Source of the DNA: Mycolicibacter longobardus
GTDB lineage: Bacteria; Actinomycetota; Actinomycetes; Mycobacteriales; Mycobacteriaceae
Reading direction: 5' to 3'
Assembly (NCBI RefSeq): GCF_002102265.1
Contig: NZ_LQPG01000007.1
Span: forward strand, 299,519-363,518
DNA length: 64,000 bases
Under the pieces are notes generated by a model. The model saw nothing but the letters and a program-made list of their open reading frames with translations, had not been told where the DNA came from and made no database searches. Position 1 is the first letter of the stretch, and the number at the start of each line of letters is the position of its first letter. The position numbers and the translations under genes are program-made. Positions 16,986-26,212 of this stretch are shown piece by piece.

Positions 16986-17756
16986 ATGCCGTCGCGTGAT
17001 CCGGCGAAACCGGGAGGCACCGAAAAGGACGCCACCGAACCCGCCGCCGCGAAAGAAGCCTTGACGCTGGCGCAGGCCGAGGCGAAGGCCGCCGAGGCAG
17101 AGGCGGCGGCTGCCCGGGCACGGGCGGAGCTGCTCAAGCTGCAGCGCGACAGCGAACCGGAAGACGCCACCGACTCGGAGCCAGATTCAGACGAGCCGAA
17201 GGCTGACAAAGTCGGGCCCCAGGCGGGCACAGCCGAGCGGGTCGAGCAGCCCCGCCTGCTCAGCCGCATCCGGAGCCGGCTGCACTGGGTGGCAGCGACG
17301 CTGGCAGTCCTCGCCATCGGTGGGCTCATCGCGGCCGATGTTCTGATGCTGCTCCACCATCGAGGTGCCACACAACGGCAGCACCAAGCCGCCGAGTACG
17401 CCGCGGCCGCCCGACAGGGCGTGGTGACCCTGATGTCGCTGAACTATGAGACGGTCGACGAGGACGTCAAGCGCATCATCGACAACTCGACCGGCGAGTT
17501 CAAGAAGGATTTCGAGGCCCACGCAGGCGATTTCACCAAGACGGCCCGCGAATCGAAGACGGTTACCGAGGCGACCGCGACCGTCTCCGGCGTGGAGTCG
17601 ATGTCGGACAACGAGGCAGTGGTGCTGGTGGCGGCCAGCACCAAGGTCACCAATACCGCCGGCGCGAAAGAGGAGCCGCGCAATTGGCGGCTGACCGTGC
17701 ACGTGGCCCGCGACGGAGACCAGGTCAAGATGTCGAAGGTGGACTTCGCGACATGA
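16986..17756 (+). CDS. Mce-associated membrane protein (Mam)
   Basis: 256 residues. A charged Ala/Glu-rich, probably coiled-coil cytoplasmic segment (about 15-70) leads to one transmembrane helix (about 98-118, WVAATLAVLAIGGLIAADVLML) and an extracytoplasmic domain with YAAAARQGVVTLMSLNYETVDEDVKRIIDNSTGEF, typical of Mam proteins. By family these stabilise Mce transporter complexes. ATG 16986 has AGGAGG four bases upstream. Overlaps the next Mam gene by ATGA. Unlike classical mce operons it is on the opposite strand and converges on the mce genes. Confidence 0.87.
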   Translation: MPSRDPAKPGGTEKDATEPAAAKEALTLAQAEAKAAEAEAAAARARAELLKLQRDSEPEDATDSEPDSDEPKADKVGPQAGTAERVEQPRLLSRIRSRLHWVAATLAVLAIGGLIAADVLMLLHHRGATQRQHQAAEYAAAARQGVVTLMSLNYETVDEDVKRIIDNSTGEFKKDFEAHAGDFTKTARESKTVTEATATVSGVESMSDNEAVVLVAASTKVTNTAGAKEEPRNWRLTVHVARDGDQVKMSKVDFAT

Positions 17757-18346
17757 GCGAACCCGACGAGAACGCTCAAGACGTCGAGCCGCAGGCCGCC
17801 GAAGTAGAGGCGGCACCAGCGCAGGAACCGGGCGCCCCGGCGGGATCGGCGCTCGGCGGCTCACGCGCACGACAGATAGCAATCGCGCTCGCGGCGGCGC
17901 TGGCAGCTTCCGCCGCGCTGGGTTGCTGGCTCTACTTCGGCGTCTTTCGGGTCGACCAGCAACTCGGCCCCGACGCCGAGCAGGCGGTGATGGCCGCCGC
18001 CGCCGACGGCGCGACCGCCGTGCTGACGTACTCGCCAAAGACGCTCGAGCAGGATTTCGCGGCCGCCGAGAGCCATCTCACCGGTGACTTCCTTTCCTAT
18101 TACACCGATTTCACCCAGAAGGTCGTCACCCCGGCGGCCAAGGAGAAGGATGTGCAGACGGCGGCGTCGGTGGTCCGCAAGGGCCTCGTGACGCTGCGCC
18201 CAACGACGGCCGAGGTGTTGATCTTTGTCAACCAGACCACGGTCAGCAGAGCGAACCCGGACGGCTCCTTCTCGATGAGCAGCGTCAAAGTCGGCCTGGA
18301 GAAGCACGACGGTCGCTGGCTGATCTCCTCATTCGACCCCGTCTAG
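17753..18346 (+). CDS. Mce-associated membrane protein (Mam)
   Basis: 197 residues. Acidic N-terminus (about 1-35), one transmembrane helix (about 40-62, IAIALAAALAASAALGCWLY), then an NTF2-like outer domain with LTYSPKTLEQDFAAAESHLTGDFLSYY, a hallmark of the Mam family. Coupled to the preceding Mam gene. The stop codon lies within a small palindrome (TAGCG-N6-CGCTA, 18344-18359) that also supplies the stop of the convergent secreted-protein gene. Confidence 0.87.
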   Translation: MSEPDENAQDVEPQAAEVEAAPAQEPGAPAGSALGGSRARQIAIALAAALAASAALGCWLYFGVFRVDQQLGPDAEQAVMAAAADGATAVLTYSPKTLEQDFAAAESHLTGDFLSYYTDFTQKVVTPAAKEKDVQTAASVVRKGLVTLRPTTAEVLIFVNQTTVSRANPDGSFSMSSVKVGLEKHDGRWLISSFDPV

Positions 18347-18356
18347 CGGCGTGTCG

Positions 18357-18815
18357 CTACATGCGCACCAGGGCGAACGTCCAGGTGTTCGTTCCGGGCG
18401 GTGCGTTGAAACAGCCCACTTCGAAACGAGATTCGACCACTCCGGACAGCGTGTTCGCATCCCAGGTGTAGGTGTCGCGGGTCGGCAGGTACGGGCCCAT
18501 CGGGCAGTGCAGTCCGTCGGCGACGTCAGTGGTGAACGAATACTGACCATTCACCAGTCGGGCGGTACCGCCGTAGTACGCGCGACCGAAGAAGTGCGGC
18601 CTGTCCACCGCGCTCACCGTGACGCAGCCGGCCGGCATCTGGTCGAACGTTCCCGGGGTCTCGCACGGATACGCGGCCCATACCCATGAGGCGTCGGTCC
18701 AGCGATTACTCAGCACCTCGTAGTTGCCAAAGGCCATGTCCGCGCCGGCAGCCGGCGCCACAGCTGTTCCGACGGCCAGCGCCGCAGCGGCCGCACCGAC
18801 GGTGACTCGAAACAT
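18357..18815 (-). CDS. Small secreted protein at the 3' end of the mce operon
   Basis: 152 residues with an N-terminal signal peptide (Ala-rich, cleavage likely after PAAGA) and a mature domain rich in aromatic residues and Cys (about five cysteines), e.g. GNYEVLSNRWTDASWVWAAY. ATG 18815 is preferred over 18830 because GGGAG lies seven bases upstream. It resembles the protein at 19279-19785 (shared G-x-Y-x-V-x-SN start and C-terminal strand), so the two are probably paralogues. Last gene of the mce transcription unit; function unknown. Confidence 0.83.
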   Translation of the reverse strand: MFRVTVGAAAAALAVGTAVAPAAGADMAFGNYEVLSNRWTDASWVWAAYPCETPGTFDQMPAGCVTVSAVDRPHFFGRAYYGGTARLVNGQYSFTTDVADGLHCPMGPYLPTRDTYTWDANTLSGVVESRFEVGCFNAPPGTNTWTFALVRM

Positions 18816-18850
18816 CGCGAACTCCCTCATCTACCGAATTTGCTGTGCCG

Positions 18851-19264
18851 CTACAGATCTCCACGACGCCACAATGTCTGGCCGTCGCCGGCGGCGTCGG
18901 CGACGCAGGTCAGGAACAGTCCGTCAGGCGCTTGCGCCACCTCGCCGTCGTAGGCGTCGCACTTGCTGCCCTCCTCCTTGATGCCGTGCATCTCCGGCGA
19001 CCGGAACCAACGGGGGTCATAACGGCGTGGCGAGCCGCAGAACACCAACCGGCCCGGCAGGGTCGAGGGCCCTGCGACGGCGGACCCGAAGACGTAGTAG
19101 GTGGTGTTGGAGCACGGCGCGCCCAGCACGACGTCCGGCATGATTCCCGGCGTGCAGGCCGGATAGTCGCACTGTTGCGGGTCGGCGGCCGACGGCGCCG
19201 GCGTCCCCAGCGCGCCGGCGGCCAATGCCACCGCGAGCGCCGACCTGAACATGATGTTCTGCAT
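18851..19264 (-). CDS. Small secreted Cys-containing protein
   Basis: 137 residues. The signal peptide (MQNIMFRSALAVALAAGALG, cleavage near APSAA) is followed by DPQQCDYPACTPGIMPDVVLGAPCSNTTYYVFG and two further cysteines in the C-terminal half, suggesting disulfides. No domain recognised. The start at 19264 gives a normal signal peptide and a 14-base gap to the preceding gene. Co-transcribed with mceA-F; it may act with the Mce complex in the envelope (inference). Confidence 0.82.
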   Translation of the reverse strand: MQNIMFRSALAVALAAGALGTPAPSAADPQQCDYPACTPGIMPDVVLGAPCSNTTYYVFGSAVAGPSTLPGRLVFCGSPRRYDPRWFRSPEMHGIKEEGSKCDAYDGEVAQAPDGLFLTCVADAAGDGQTLWRRGDL

Positions 19265-19278
19265 CGTCTCCCCGCCCA

Positions 19279-19785
19279 CTAGATCCGTCGCACGGTCAGC
19301 GGCATCTGAATCACCGTCGGCTGGTTGCGCCCGCAGGCTCCCGAGACGCCGATGGTCCTGTCGTAACCGACCAGCAGGTCGGTGTTCAGCTTCTCCCACT
19401 GACCGTTGGCATCACTGCCCTGGAACTGGTAGCGCTGCCGTCCCGGCGAGGTGGTGCCGTCCGGGCAGGTCTGCCAGTGCTCGTGGAATCTGTCGACGAT
19501 CCAGCGTGAGGTCCGGAATTCCATTGGCGCCGTCCAGCCTTCGTCGCTGCTCACCTGACCGGTGCATTCGTGCGCGTTGGCACAGCTGGAGCTGACCGTC
19601 CACACCGACACGACGGTTCGCTCGTTCATGTAGACCTCGTTGGTCTTCGACCAGTCCCCGTTCGAGGTGACCTGGTAGCGGCCGTTGAGTTCGAAGCCGA
19701 GACCGGCCTGCGCCGGCGGTGCGGCAACCACCCCCAGGACAAGCCCGACCGCGGCTGCGCCGTAGGCCGATTCACGTGCACGCAT
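19279..19785 (-). CDS. Small secreted protein, paralogue of 18357-18815
   Basis: 168 residues, signal peptide to about residue 27 (VVAAPPAQAG), then ELNGRYQVTSNGDWSKTNEV and a beta-rich domain with cysteines in SSSCANAHECTG, TCPDGT and SGACGRNQ. Starts 18 bases after the mceF stop, so almost certainly in the same transcript. Similar small secreted proteins occur next to mce loci in other mycobacteria; their role is not established. Confidence 0.83.
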   Translation of the reverse strand: MRARESAYGAAAVGLVLGVVAAPPAQAGLGFELNGRYQVTSNGDWSKTNEVYMNERTVVSVWTVSSSCANAHECTGQVSSDEGWTAPMEFRTSRWIVDRFHEHWQTCPDGTTSPGRQRYQFQGSDANGQWEKLNTDLLVGYDRTIGVSGACGRNQPTVIQMPLTVRRI

Positions 19786-19803
19786 GCGATGTCCTCCTTT
19801 GCC

Positions 19804-21396
19804 TCAGGTCGGCATCAGGTCGGTCCACGACCTGGGCACGGCACCGGGCACCAGGTTCGTCTGCTGCTCGTATCGCCCGCCGGGGGTCATGTACTTGCCG
19901 GTGTTCGGGTCATAGGGCAGTAGCGCGACCGAGGGTCCCCCACCGTCGGCGGCATACCCGGAAGGCGCCACTCCCGGCGGCGCCGGTGGCGGAGCGGGGG
20001 CTTGCGGCGGGGCCGGGACTTGCGGCGGAGCAGGCACAACCGGTCGGGGCGCATCGGGCGGCGTGCCCGACCGTACGGCTCCCGGCGGCAACGGGGTGCC
20101 CCCGGTCGGCGCGAAGAGCCGGTCACTGAAATCCACTCGGTCGTCGACGGGGATGCCCTGCTTGAGCAGGTTCGGATCCAGCGGGCCCGGCCCGGTGAGG
20201 TGCTGCCGCATCGCGAGCGGGACGAACCCCTTCGGGTCGTCGCAGAGTTCGACCGTCGGCGCGCGCTTGCCCGGGTGCTCGATACACGGGAAGTTGCGGG
20301 CTCCACGCACGGATATGGGCGAGTCCTGTGGCAGTTTGCAGTACAGCCCGTCCGGGGTGTCGATCGTGGTCGTGTCTGCCGGCGACCGCCACGCCGACGG
20401 AGGCAGGAATCCCACTGTGCAGGCGTTCGGGTCACCGAAGGTGAGGGTGAAGTCACCCTGCGGCATTCCGGTCGCGTTGTTCTTCGGCAGGCCGAAGGAC
20501 TGCTGGGCCGCAATGTATCCCGGCAGCAGAACCATCAACTGTTCGATCGACGGGTTGTAGGTCATCAGTACCTGGCCGACGGTGTTCATGTTCGCCAGCA
20601 GGATCGGCAGCGTCGGCTTGAGATCCTGCATCAGACCGGCGACTTCATCGGCGAAGCCGGGGCCGCGCTGCAGAATGGCGCGCAGTTGAGGGTCGTTGAC
20701 GGCGACCTGTTCGGTGATCCCGGCCATGCTGCGCGCGAAAGTCCGGATCGAATCGGTGCTCTGGTACTGGGAGTCGAGCAACGGTGCGCCGTGGTCGATC
20801 AGCATGCGCAGCCGCTCCGAGGTTCGGTTGGCATCACCGCTGATCGTGGCCGCGGAGTCCAGTAGCGACTGGAAGTCGTAGCCGGCACCGTTGAAGGCCA
20901 GGTAGGTTTCGTCAAGCAGATTGCCGAGCCGCTCCTTGGGAATGCTGTCCACCAGCTCGCTCACCTGGTCGAGCATCGGACCGACTGGTTGGGGCACCTC
21001 GGCGTTCGAGGCCGCGATCACCGAGCCGTTCTCCAGGTACGGCGCCCCGTCGCTGCGGGGCAGCAGGTCGACATACTGCTCGCCGATCGCCGAAACACTG
21101 CGTACCGCGGCCCGCAGATCCGCCGGGATTCGAGGCGATCGATCCAGCGACAACGTGGCTCGCACCCCATTGTTGGTCAGGGCGACGTCGGTGACCATGC
21201 CGATCTGCACCCCGTTGTAGGTGACATTGGAGAACCGGTAGAGCCCACCGGCCTCCGGCAGATCCAGTTTGACCGTCAGCCGGCCGATCCCGAACAGGTC
21301 GGGAACGCGCATGTAGTTGAACAGCATCATCCCCACCCCGACCACCGAGGCGATCGTGAAGATGATCAGCTGCATGCGCACGAAACGGGTCAGCAT
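19804..21396 (-). CDS. mceF: MceF, Mce-family substrate-binding protein
   Basis: 530 residues. N-terminal anchor (MLTRFVRMQLIIFTIASVVG), a Mce/MlaD domain (about 40-120; LPEAGGLYRFSNVTYNGVQIGMVTDVAL), a long helical region and a Pro-rich C-terminal tail (about 440-510). Mce subunits A-F assemble into a tube-like lipid-transfer complex across the mycobacterial envelope. ATG 21396 lies two bases after the mceE stop; an upstream in-frame start would overlap mceE. Last of the six mce genes. Confidence 0.93.
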   Translation of the reverse strand: MLTRFVRMQLIIFTIASVVGVGMMLFNYMRVPDLFGIGRLTVKLDLPEAGGLYRFSNVTYNGVQIGMVTDVALTNNGVRATLSLDRSPRIPADLRAAVRSVSAIGEQYVDLLPRSDGAPYLENGSVIAASNAEVPQPVGPMLDQVSELVDSIPKERLGNLLDETYLAFNGAGYDFQSLLDSAATISGDANRTSERLRMLIDHGAPLLDSQYQSTDSIRTFARSMAGITEQVAVNDPQLRAILQRGPGFADEVAGLMQDLKPTLPILLANMNTVGQVLMTYNPSIEQLMVLLPGYIAAQQSFGLPKNNATGMPQGDFTLTFGDPNACTVGFLPPSAWRSPADTTTIDTPDGLYCKLPQDSPISVRGARNFPCIEHPGKRAPTVELCDDPKGFVPLAMRQHLTGPGPLDPNLLKQGIPVDDRVDFSDRLFAPTGGTPLPPGAVRSGTPPDAPRPVVPAPPQVPAPPQAPAPPPAPPGVAPSGYAADGGGPSVALLPYDPNTGKYMTPGGRYEQQTNLVPGAVPRSWTDLMPT

Positions 21397-21398
21397 AC

Positions 21399-22601
21399 TC
21401 AGCCACCACCTTCCGGCGCCGGTGCCGCGGGCGGTGCCGGCGGGCCGGGGGGACCCGGCGGACCGGCCTGTCCCGATGACTGCAGGATCGGTTCCCGCAG
21501 TGGATCGTAGGAATAGTTCAGGTACCACGGATCGCCGGGCGCCGGAACCAGTTTCGTGTCTTCGTCACCCCACTGGGTGCCGGCGAACAGGGCCCGCTTG
21601 AGCCGTGGTTTGGTGAGGTCGAAGATGGCGAACAGGTTCAGGAAGTCTCCCCTGACGGCGCGCTCGATGGCGTTGGGCCCGTACGGGAAAGCCGTGGCGT
21701 AGGCCACCGCCGCGTTGAGGTCCGGTCCGATGTCGGCCAGCGACTCCAGGGCCGGTTCCAAGTGGATGAGATCGGAGACCAGTTGACTACCCGCGTCGTC
21801 GACCAGACCGGCCGAGAGGTCGCCGAACTGCCCCAGTTTGGTCAACGCGGTGGTGAACTTGGGTCGCTCCTTGATCAAGACGTCGATGGCGGGCGGGATC
21901 TTGTTCAGGGCACGATCGATGGTGTCGCGCTGCCCGGCGAAGGTGTTGGCCACCCGGTTCATTTCCTGGATTGAGGCGACGATGTTGTCCCGCTGCCTCT
22001 CGAGCGCCGCGGTGAAGTGGTCCAACCGGACGATCAGGTCACGGATATCGCTTTCGCGGCCCGACATCGTGGCACTGAAGTTGTGGATGATGTCGCCGAT
22101 CTGACCGAGTCCGCCGCCGTTGACCAGCACCGCCAGCGACGACAGGGTCTGCTCGGTCGACGGATAGGTCGAGGACTCGCCCAGCGGGATGGTGGCCCCG
22201 GGCGCCAGGCGCCCCATCGGGGGCTCCCCCACCGGCGGATTGAGCGCCAGGTGCATCGAGCCCAGCAGGCTGGTCTGGCCCACGGTTGCCACGGCGTTGG
22301 CGGGGATCTCGACGTCGGGGTTGACGGCGATGTCGACGTTGGCGTGCCAGTTGCTGACGGTCATCTTGCCGACGCTGCCGACCACGACGTCAGACAGCAG
22401 CACCGGCGAATTGGATTCCAGTGTCCCGACATTGGCCACTTCGACGGTGAAGTGTTGGGCGCCCGCCCCGTGGCCCTCGACACCCGGCAGCGGTATCGAG
22501 TTCAGCCCGCCGAAGGCGCAGCCGGTCGCGGTGCAGGCGACCAGACAGCCGAGCGCCAGGCCGCGTCTCAGCGAGTGTCGTAGCGAGTTCAGACCGATCA
22601 T
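21399..22601 (-). CDS. mceE: MceE, Mce-family lipoprotein (LprK-like)
   Basis: 400 residues. The signal peptide ends in a lipobox-like TATGC (Cys near residue 28), so it is probably lipidated at the outer face of the membrane, as is usual for the fifth Mce subunit. The MlaD domain follows (about 48-130; VANVGTLESNSPVLLSDVVVG), then a helical domain and a short Pro/Gly-rich end. ATG overlaps the mceD stop by four bases. Confidence 0.93.
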   Translation of the reverse strand: MIGLNSLRHSLRRGLALGCLVACTATGCAFGGLNSIPLPGVEGHGAGAQHFTVEVANVGTLESNSPVLLSDVVVGSVGKMTVSNWHANVDIAVNPDVEIPANAVATVGQTSLLGSMHLALNPPVGEPPMGRLAPGATIPLGESSTYPSTEQTLSSLAVLVNGGGLGQIGDIIHNFSATMSGRESDIRDLIVRLDHFTAALERQRDNIVASIQEMNRVANTFAGQRDTIDRALNKIPPAIDVLIKERPKFTTALTKLGQFGDLSAGLVDDAGSQLVSDLIHLEPALESLADIGPDLNAAVAYATAFPYGPNAIERAVRGDFLNLFAIFDLTKPRLKRALFAGTQWGDEDTKLVPAPGDPWYLNYSYDPLREPILQSSGQAGPPGPPGPPAPPAAPAPEGGG

Positions 22602-24046
22602 GGCGACGGTGTCCCTTCCGCCGGCAGCGGACCCGGCAGTGGGCCCGGCGGCGGGCCGGCCGGCAGCATCATCCCGTCGAAGGTGGTGGGGCTCGGCGGC
22701 GGCGCTCCGGGTAGCAGGGGAGGTGTCGCCGCAGCGGGAAGGCCGTCAGGAGCCAGGGAGCCCCGCGGAAGTGGCGGGTTCTCCCATCCCGGTGGGGGCG
22801 GGACATCGCCATGAAGTCCGGTGTAGGCCGAAATCGACGGCTCCTGTTCCACCGGCCGAGCGGGTTGGTTCCCGGAATTGGGCATCAACGCGGGGTCGGT
22901 GTAGATGAGCTTGTCCGGGCTGGCCGCCTTGGTCAGATACGGGTGTACCGGAAACGGCAACCCGTTGAAGTTCAGCAGCCGCATGGCCGGCCCCAGATAC
23001 TGCGAGCACAGCTTGCCGGTCTCCGCCGACGTGGTGTTGCCTATGCCGCCGATCATCGCGCAGATCGCCTGGACCGGGTTGGAGAAGTTGACGAAGGCGA
23101 ACGAACCGACCGGCGTCCCACTCGACACGTTGTACATGTTGAGCGTGTTGGCTATGGCGTTCGGCGTGACGTGCAGGATGTTGCGAATCGCGTTCTTGGC
23201 CTCCGCCAGCGTCTGAGTGACATTGACGAGCCCCCTCACCGCGTCGACGGTCTCGGCACGACTTCCCGCCACGAAATCCCTCACCTTGTCGATCGCACCC
23301 GAGAAGTCGTTCAGGGCCGCGTCCAGACTGTTCCGGCTGTCGTTGACCACGCTGGTCAGCGTCGCGAGCCGGGATTCGAAGACCACGATCTGCTGATCGC
23401 TCTGACGCAGGGCGGTCACGAAGGTCTGCATGCCCTCGATGATGTCGACGATGTTGCCGCTGCCCTCGGCGAAGATCCTGGCCACCCCGGACAGTTGCGC
23501 CAAGGTCTCCCGCAGCTTGGCGCCGTTGCCGTCCATGGCGTTGGCGGTGCTTTCGATGAACCGGGACGCCGACGTCCCCGATATGCCGCTGCGCGGGCCC
23601 AGTTCGGTTGCCAGCCGGTTCAGTTGGGTTTTCACCTCGTCCCACTCGACCGGGACTGCGGTGCGCTCCCGCGGGATCACCGCGCCGTCGGCCAGGGTTG
23701 GCCCGTCACCGTGGTGATACGCCGGGGTCAACTGAACGAACCGGGCGGCCACCAGGTTGGGGGCAACGATGACGGCCTTCGCATCCGCCGGTATCGGCAC
23801 CTTGTGATCGACCCGCAGCGTGAGCTTGGCCTGGCTGCCGTGCGGCTCTATACGGTCGATGGTGCCGACCTTCACCCCGGACACCCGGACCTCGTCGCCG
23901 GCGTAGATCGCGGTCGCAGTGGAGAAATACGCGGTGATCCTGGTCGGCTTCAGCACCGTTCGGCCGATCAGAAGTACCACACCCGCGAGCAGCAGCACGG
24001 CCAGCAGTGCGCCGGCTGTGATCCGCAGTGGTTTTCCAGTCTTCAT
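22598..24046 (-). CDS. mceD: MceD, Mce-family protein
   Basis: 482 residues. Membrane anchor (about 8-30, ITAGALLAVLLLAGVVLLIG), MlaD domain (about 35-110; FSTATAIYAGDEVRVSGVKVG), a helical domain and a strikingly Pro-rich C-terminal tail (about 400-482), as in other MceD proteins. Coupled to mceC and mceE by overlaps. By family, substrates of Mce systems are lipids, fatty acids or sterols; which one applies here cannot be read from the sequence. Confidence 0.93.
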   Translation of the reverse strand: MKTGKPLRITAGALLAVLLLAGVVLLIGRTVLKPTRITAYFSTATAIYAGDEVRVSGVKVGTIDRIEPHGSQAKLTLRVDHKVPIPADAKAVIVAPNLVAARFVQLTPAYHHGDGPTLADGAVIPRERTAVPVEWDEVKTQLNRLATELGPRSGISGTSASRFIESTANAMDGNGAKLRETLAQLSGVARIFAEGSGNIVDIIEGMQTFVTALRQSDQQIVVFESRLATLTSVVNDSRNSLDAALNDFSGAIDKVRDFVAGSRAETVDAVRGLVNVTQTLAEAKNAIRNILHVTPNAIANTLNMYNVSSGTPVGSFAFVNFSNPVQAICAMIGGIGNTTSAETGKLCSQYLGPAMRLLNFNGLPFPVHPYLTKAASPDKLIYTDPALMPNSGNQPARPVEQEPSISAYTGLHGDVPPPPGWENPPLPRGSLAPDGLPAAATPPLLPGAPPPSPTTFDGMMLPAGPPPGPLPGPLPAEGTPSP

Positions 24047-25137
24047 CGCGGCGGCAGATCTCCTGGTTGCGGAATCCCGTTGACCGGGAACGGAAGTTCG
24101 GCACGCGGGCCGGCATTGTCCGGCGGCTGACCGGCATCGACGCCGCGCCGGAAGCCGAAGATGTAGTCCAGGAAGGGCTGGAACAGCTGCGGCAGCAGCA
24201 GGTTCGGGACATAGGCGCTGTAGAACGAGCCGTTGGACACCGCCTCACCCTGGGTGAGTTCATATTTCGCCAGGCCGGGCAGCGCCCTGGCGATGTTGTC
24301 CCGATTCTTCTCCAGGATCTTGTTCAGCGAGCGGATCTCGTCCAGCGTCGGTTTGAGCTGTTCGTTGTTCTGGGCGACGAGTTCGCTCAATTGCCGGGAC
24401 ACCGCCGACGTGCTGACGAGCAGGTTGACGATCGCCTGCCGGCGGGAGTTGAGCACCTCGACGAGGCTGTCGGCGTCCAGGATCAGCGAGTTGATCTGCT
24501 GGCTGCGTTCGGAGAGCACCCCGGTCACGTCAGCAGCCGACTTGAGCAGGTCGGCAAGGCCTTCGTTGCGGCTGTTGAGCGCCCGCGACATCCGGCTGAG
24601 GCCGTCGAACGTCGGGCCCAACTGCGGAGCGATCTGATCGATGGTGTCCGAGAGGGTATCCAGCGATCGGTTCAGGGATTCGGTGTCGGTACCCGCGGTG
24701 TTGGAGGTCAGCTCACCAACCACGTCGGTCAGCGAATACGGCGACGACGTGCGAGTGACCGGGATGACGTCGAGCGGACGCATCTTGCCGCTGCCCGCCG
24801 GCTCCACCGTCAACACCCGCTCGCCGAGCAGAGAGCCGGTGCGGATGTGCGCGGTGGTCTGCGATCCCAGTGGGTATTTGCCGGCCATCGTGAACGTCAC
24901 CAGGGCGTCACCGTTGTCGAGTGCGACATCGGTGACCGCGCCGACCTTGATCCCCGACAGCGTGACGTGGTCGCCGGTGCCCAGGCCACCGGCTTCGGTG
25001 AACCGCGCCTGATAGCGCACCGAGGTGGCCCACGCGATCAGTTGTTCGGGTTGCAGCCCGATCGCGACGATGAACGCGGTGACGACGGCGCCGATGAAGC
25101 CCATCCGGAACAGGTGGTTTCCGCGGTATCTGAGCAT
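24043..25137 (-). CDS. mceC: MceC, Mce-family protein
   Basis: 364 residues. The MLRYRGNHLFRMGFIGAVV start is the standard MceC N-terminus with its anchor helix; MlaD domain (about 40-115; FTEAGGLGTGDHVTLSGIKVG) and a helical domain follow, ending in a short Pro/Asp-rich tail. Start set at 25137 from this conserved N-terminus. The 46-base gap to the mceB stop contains a 16-codon ATG frame overlapping that stop, probably meaningless. Confidence 0.92.
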   Translation of the reverse strand: MLRYRGNHLFRMGFIGAVVTAFIVAIGLQPEQLIAWATSVRYQARFTEAGGLGTGDHVTLSGIKVGAVTDVALDNGDALVTFTMAGKYPLGSQTTAHIRTGSLLGERVLTVEPAGSGKMRPLDVIPVTRTSSPYSLTDVVGELTSNTAGTDTESLNRSLDTLSDTIDQIAPQLGPTFDGLSRMSRALNSRNEGLADLLKSAADVTGVLSERSQQINSLILDADSLVEVLNSRRQAIVNLLVSTSAVSRQLSELVAQNNEQLKPTLDEIRSLNKILEKNRDNIARALPGLAKYELTQGEAVSNGSFYSAYVPNLLLPQLFQPFLDYIFGFRRGVDAGQPPDNAGPRAELPFPVNGIPQPGDLPPR

Positions 25138-25183
25138 CAGTGCCCACCACGTCTTCCGTGCGCGGCACCGGGCCGGGCGACGG

Positions 25184-26212
25184 TCATTCGGTATCGCTGC
25201 ATCGGCCCTCCTCCGATTTGATCCAGGGGAACACCGCGGTGCGGCCCTGGGTGTCACTTACCCGAACCTGGACGGCGCAGAGGTAGTACTGGATGAATCC
25301 GCCGTAGGATCCCAGCCGAATGGCCTTGCGGTAGTTCTCCGGTGCCTTCTGCAGCGACATGTCCAGGCCGGCCTGGTCGGCATTGATCGCCTTCGTCAAC
25401 CGGTTGACCTGGGTGATGGTGTCGGTCAGCGGATCGCGCGCCCTGCTGAGCAGGTCGGCCATCGAAGCCGTCCCGCGGTCCAGGGCCGTCACGGCGGTCC
25501 CGATCGGATCACGGTCGGCCGCCAGTCCTCCGACCAGCTTGTTCAGCCGGTCGATCGCACCGGACAACCGCTTGTCGCCGCTGGTCAAGGTGGCCAGCAC
25601 GGTGCGCAGCTCGTCGATCAGGGACTCGATCACCTGGCTGTTGTCGGCCAACGAGTTCGAGAACGACGACGTCTGCGACATCAGCGAGTCGATGGTGCCG
25701 CCCTGGCCCTGCATGATCTGGATGAGCGACGCGGTGAGCGCATTGACATCCTGCGGGTTCAGCCCGCGGATCACCGGTTTGAGGCCGTTGAGCAGAAGGT
25801 CCAGATCCAGTGCGGGAGCAGTCCTTTCGACCGGGATCTGGGAGCCGGCCGGCAACAGGCGGGTCGAGCCCGGTCCGTCCACCAGCTCCAGATAGCGGTC
25901 GCCGACCAGGTTGAGGTAGCGCACCGCGGCCTGAGTGCCGGTGGTCAGCGCGACGGCCCGGTCGGCGTTGAACTTCACCAGCACGGTGCCGTCTGGCCGC
26001 AGGGCGACGCCGCCGACTGTTCCCACCCGCACCCCGGCGACCCGCACGCTGTCCCCGGACTTCAGCCGCGAGGCGTCGGAGAACACGGCGCTGTAGCCGA
26101 CGGTCGGACCGGTCCGCACCTCCCCGAAGATCGCGAACAGGAACGCCGTCGCCAGCAGCATCACCACGGCGAAGGTGCCGAACTTGAGCACGGTCCCCAA
26201 TGAGCGTGTCAT
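25184..26212 (-). CDS. mceB: MceB, Mce-family protein
   Basis: 342 residues. Anchor helix (about 9-28, FGTFAVVMLLATAFLFAIF), MlaD domain (about 38-115; YSAVFSDASRLKSGDSVRVAGVRVG) and a helical domain; short C-terminus ending in KSEEGRCSDTE, as is usual for MceB. The start overlaps the mceA stop by four bases. Confidence 0.93.
   Translation of the reverse strand: MTRSLGTVLKFGTFAVVMLLATAFLFAIFGEVRTGPTVGYSAVFSDASRLKSGDSVRVAGVRVGTVGGVALRPDGTVLVKFNADRAVALTTGTQAAVRYLNLVGDRYLELVDGPGSTRLLPAGSQIPVERTAPALDLDLLLNGLKPVIRGLNPQDVNALTASLIQIMQGQGGTIDSLMSQTSSFSNSLADNSQVIESLIDELRTVLATLTSGDKRLSGAIDRLNKLVGGLAADRDPIGTAVTALDRGTASMADLLSRARDPLTDTITQVNRLTKAINADQAGLDMSLQKAPENYRKAIRLGSYGGFIQYYLCAVQVRVSDTQGRTAVFPWIKSEEGRCSDTE

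Noticed and set aside
25138..25257. Extended MceC N-terminus starting at 25257
   Set aside because: It overlaps mceB by more than 70 bases; the conserved MLRYRG start of MceC proteins is at 25137.
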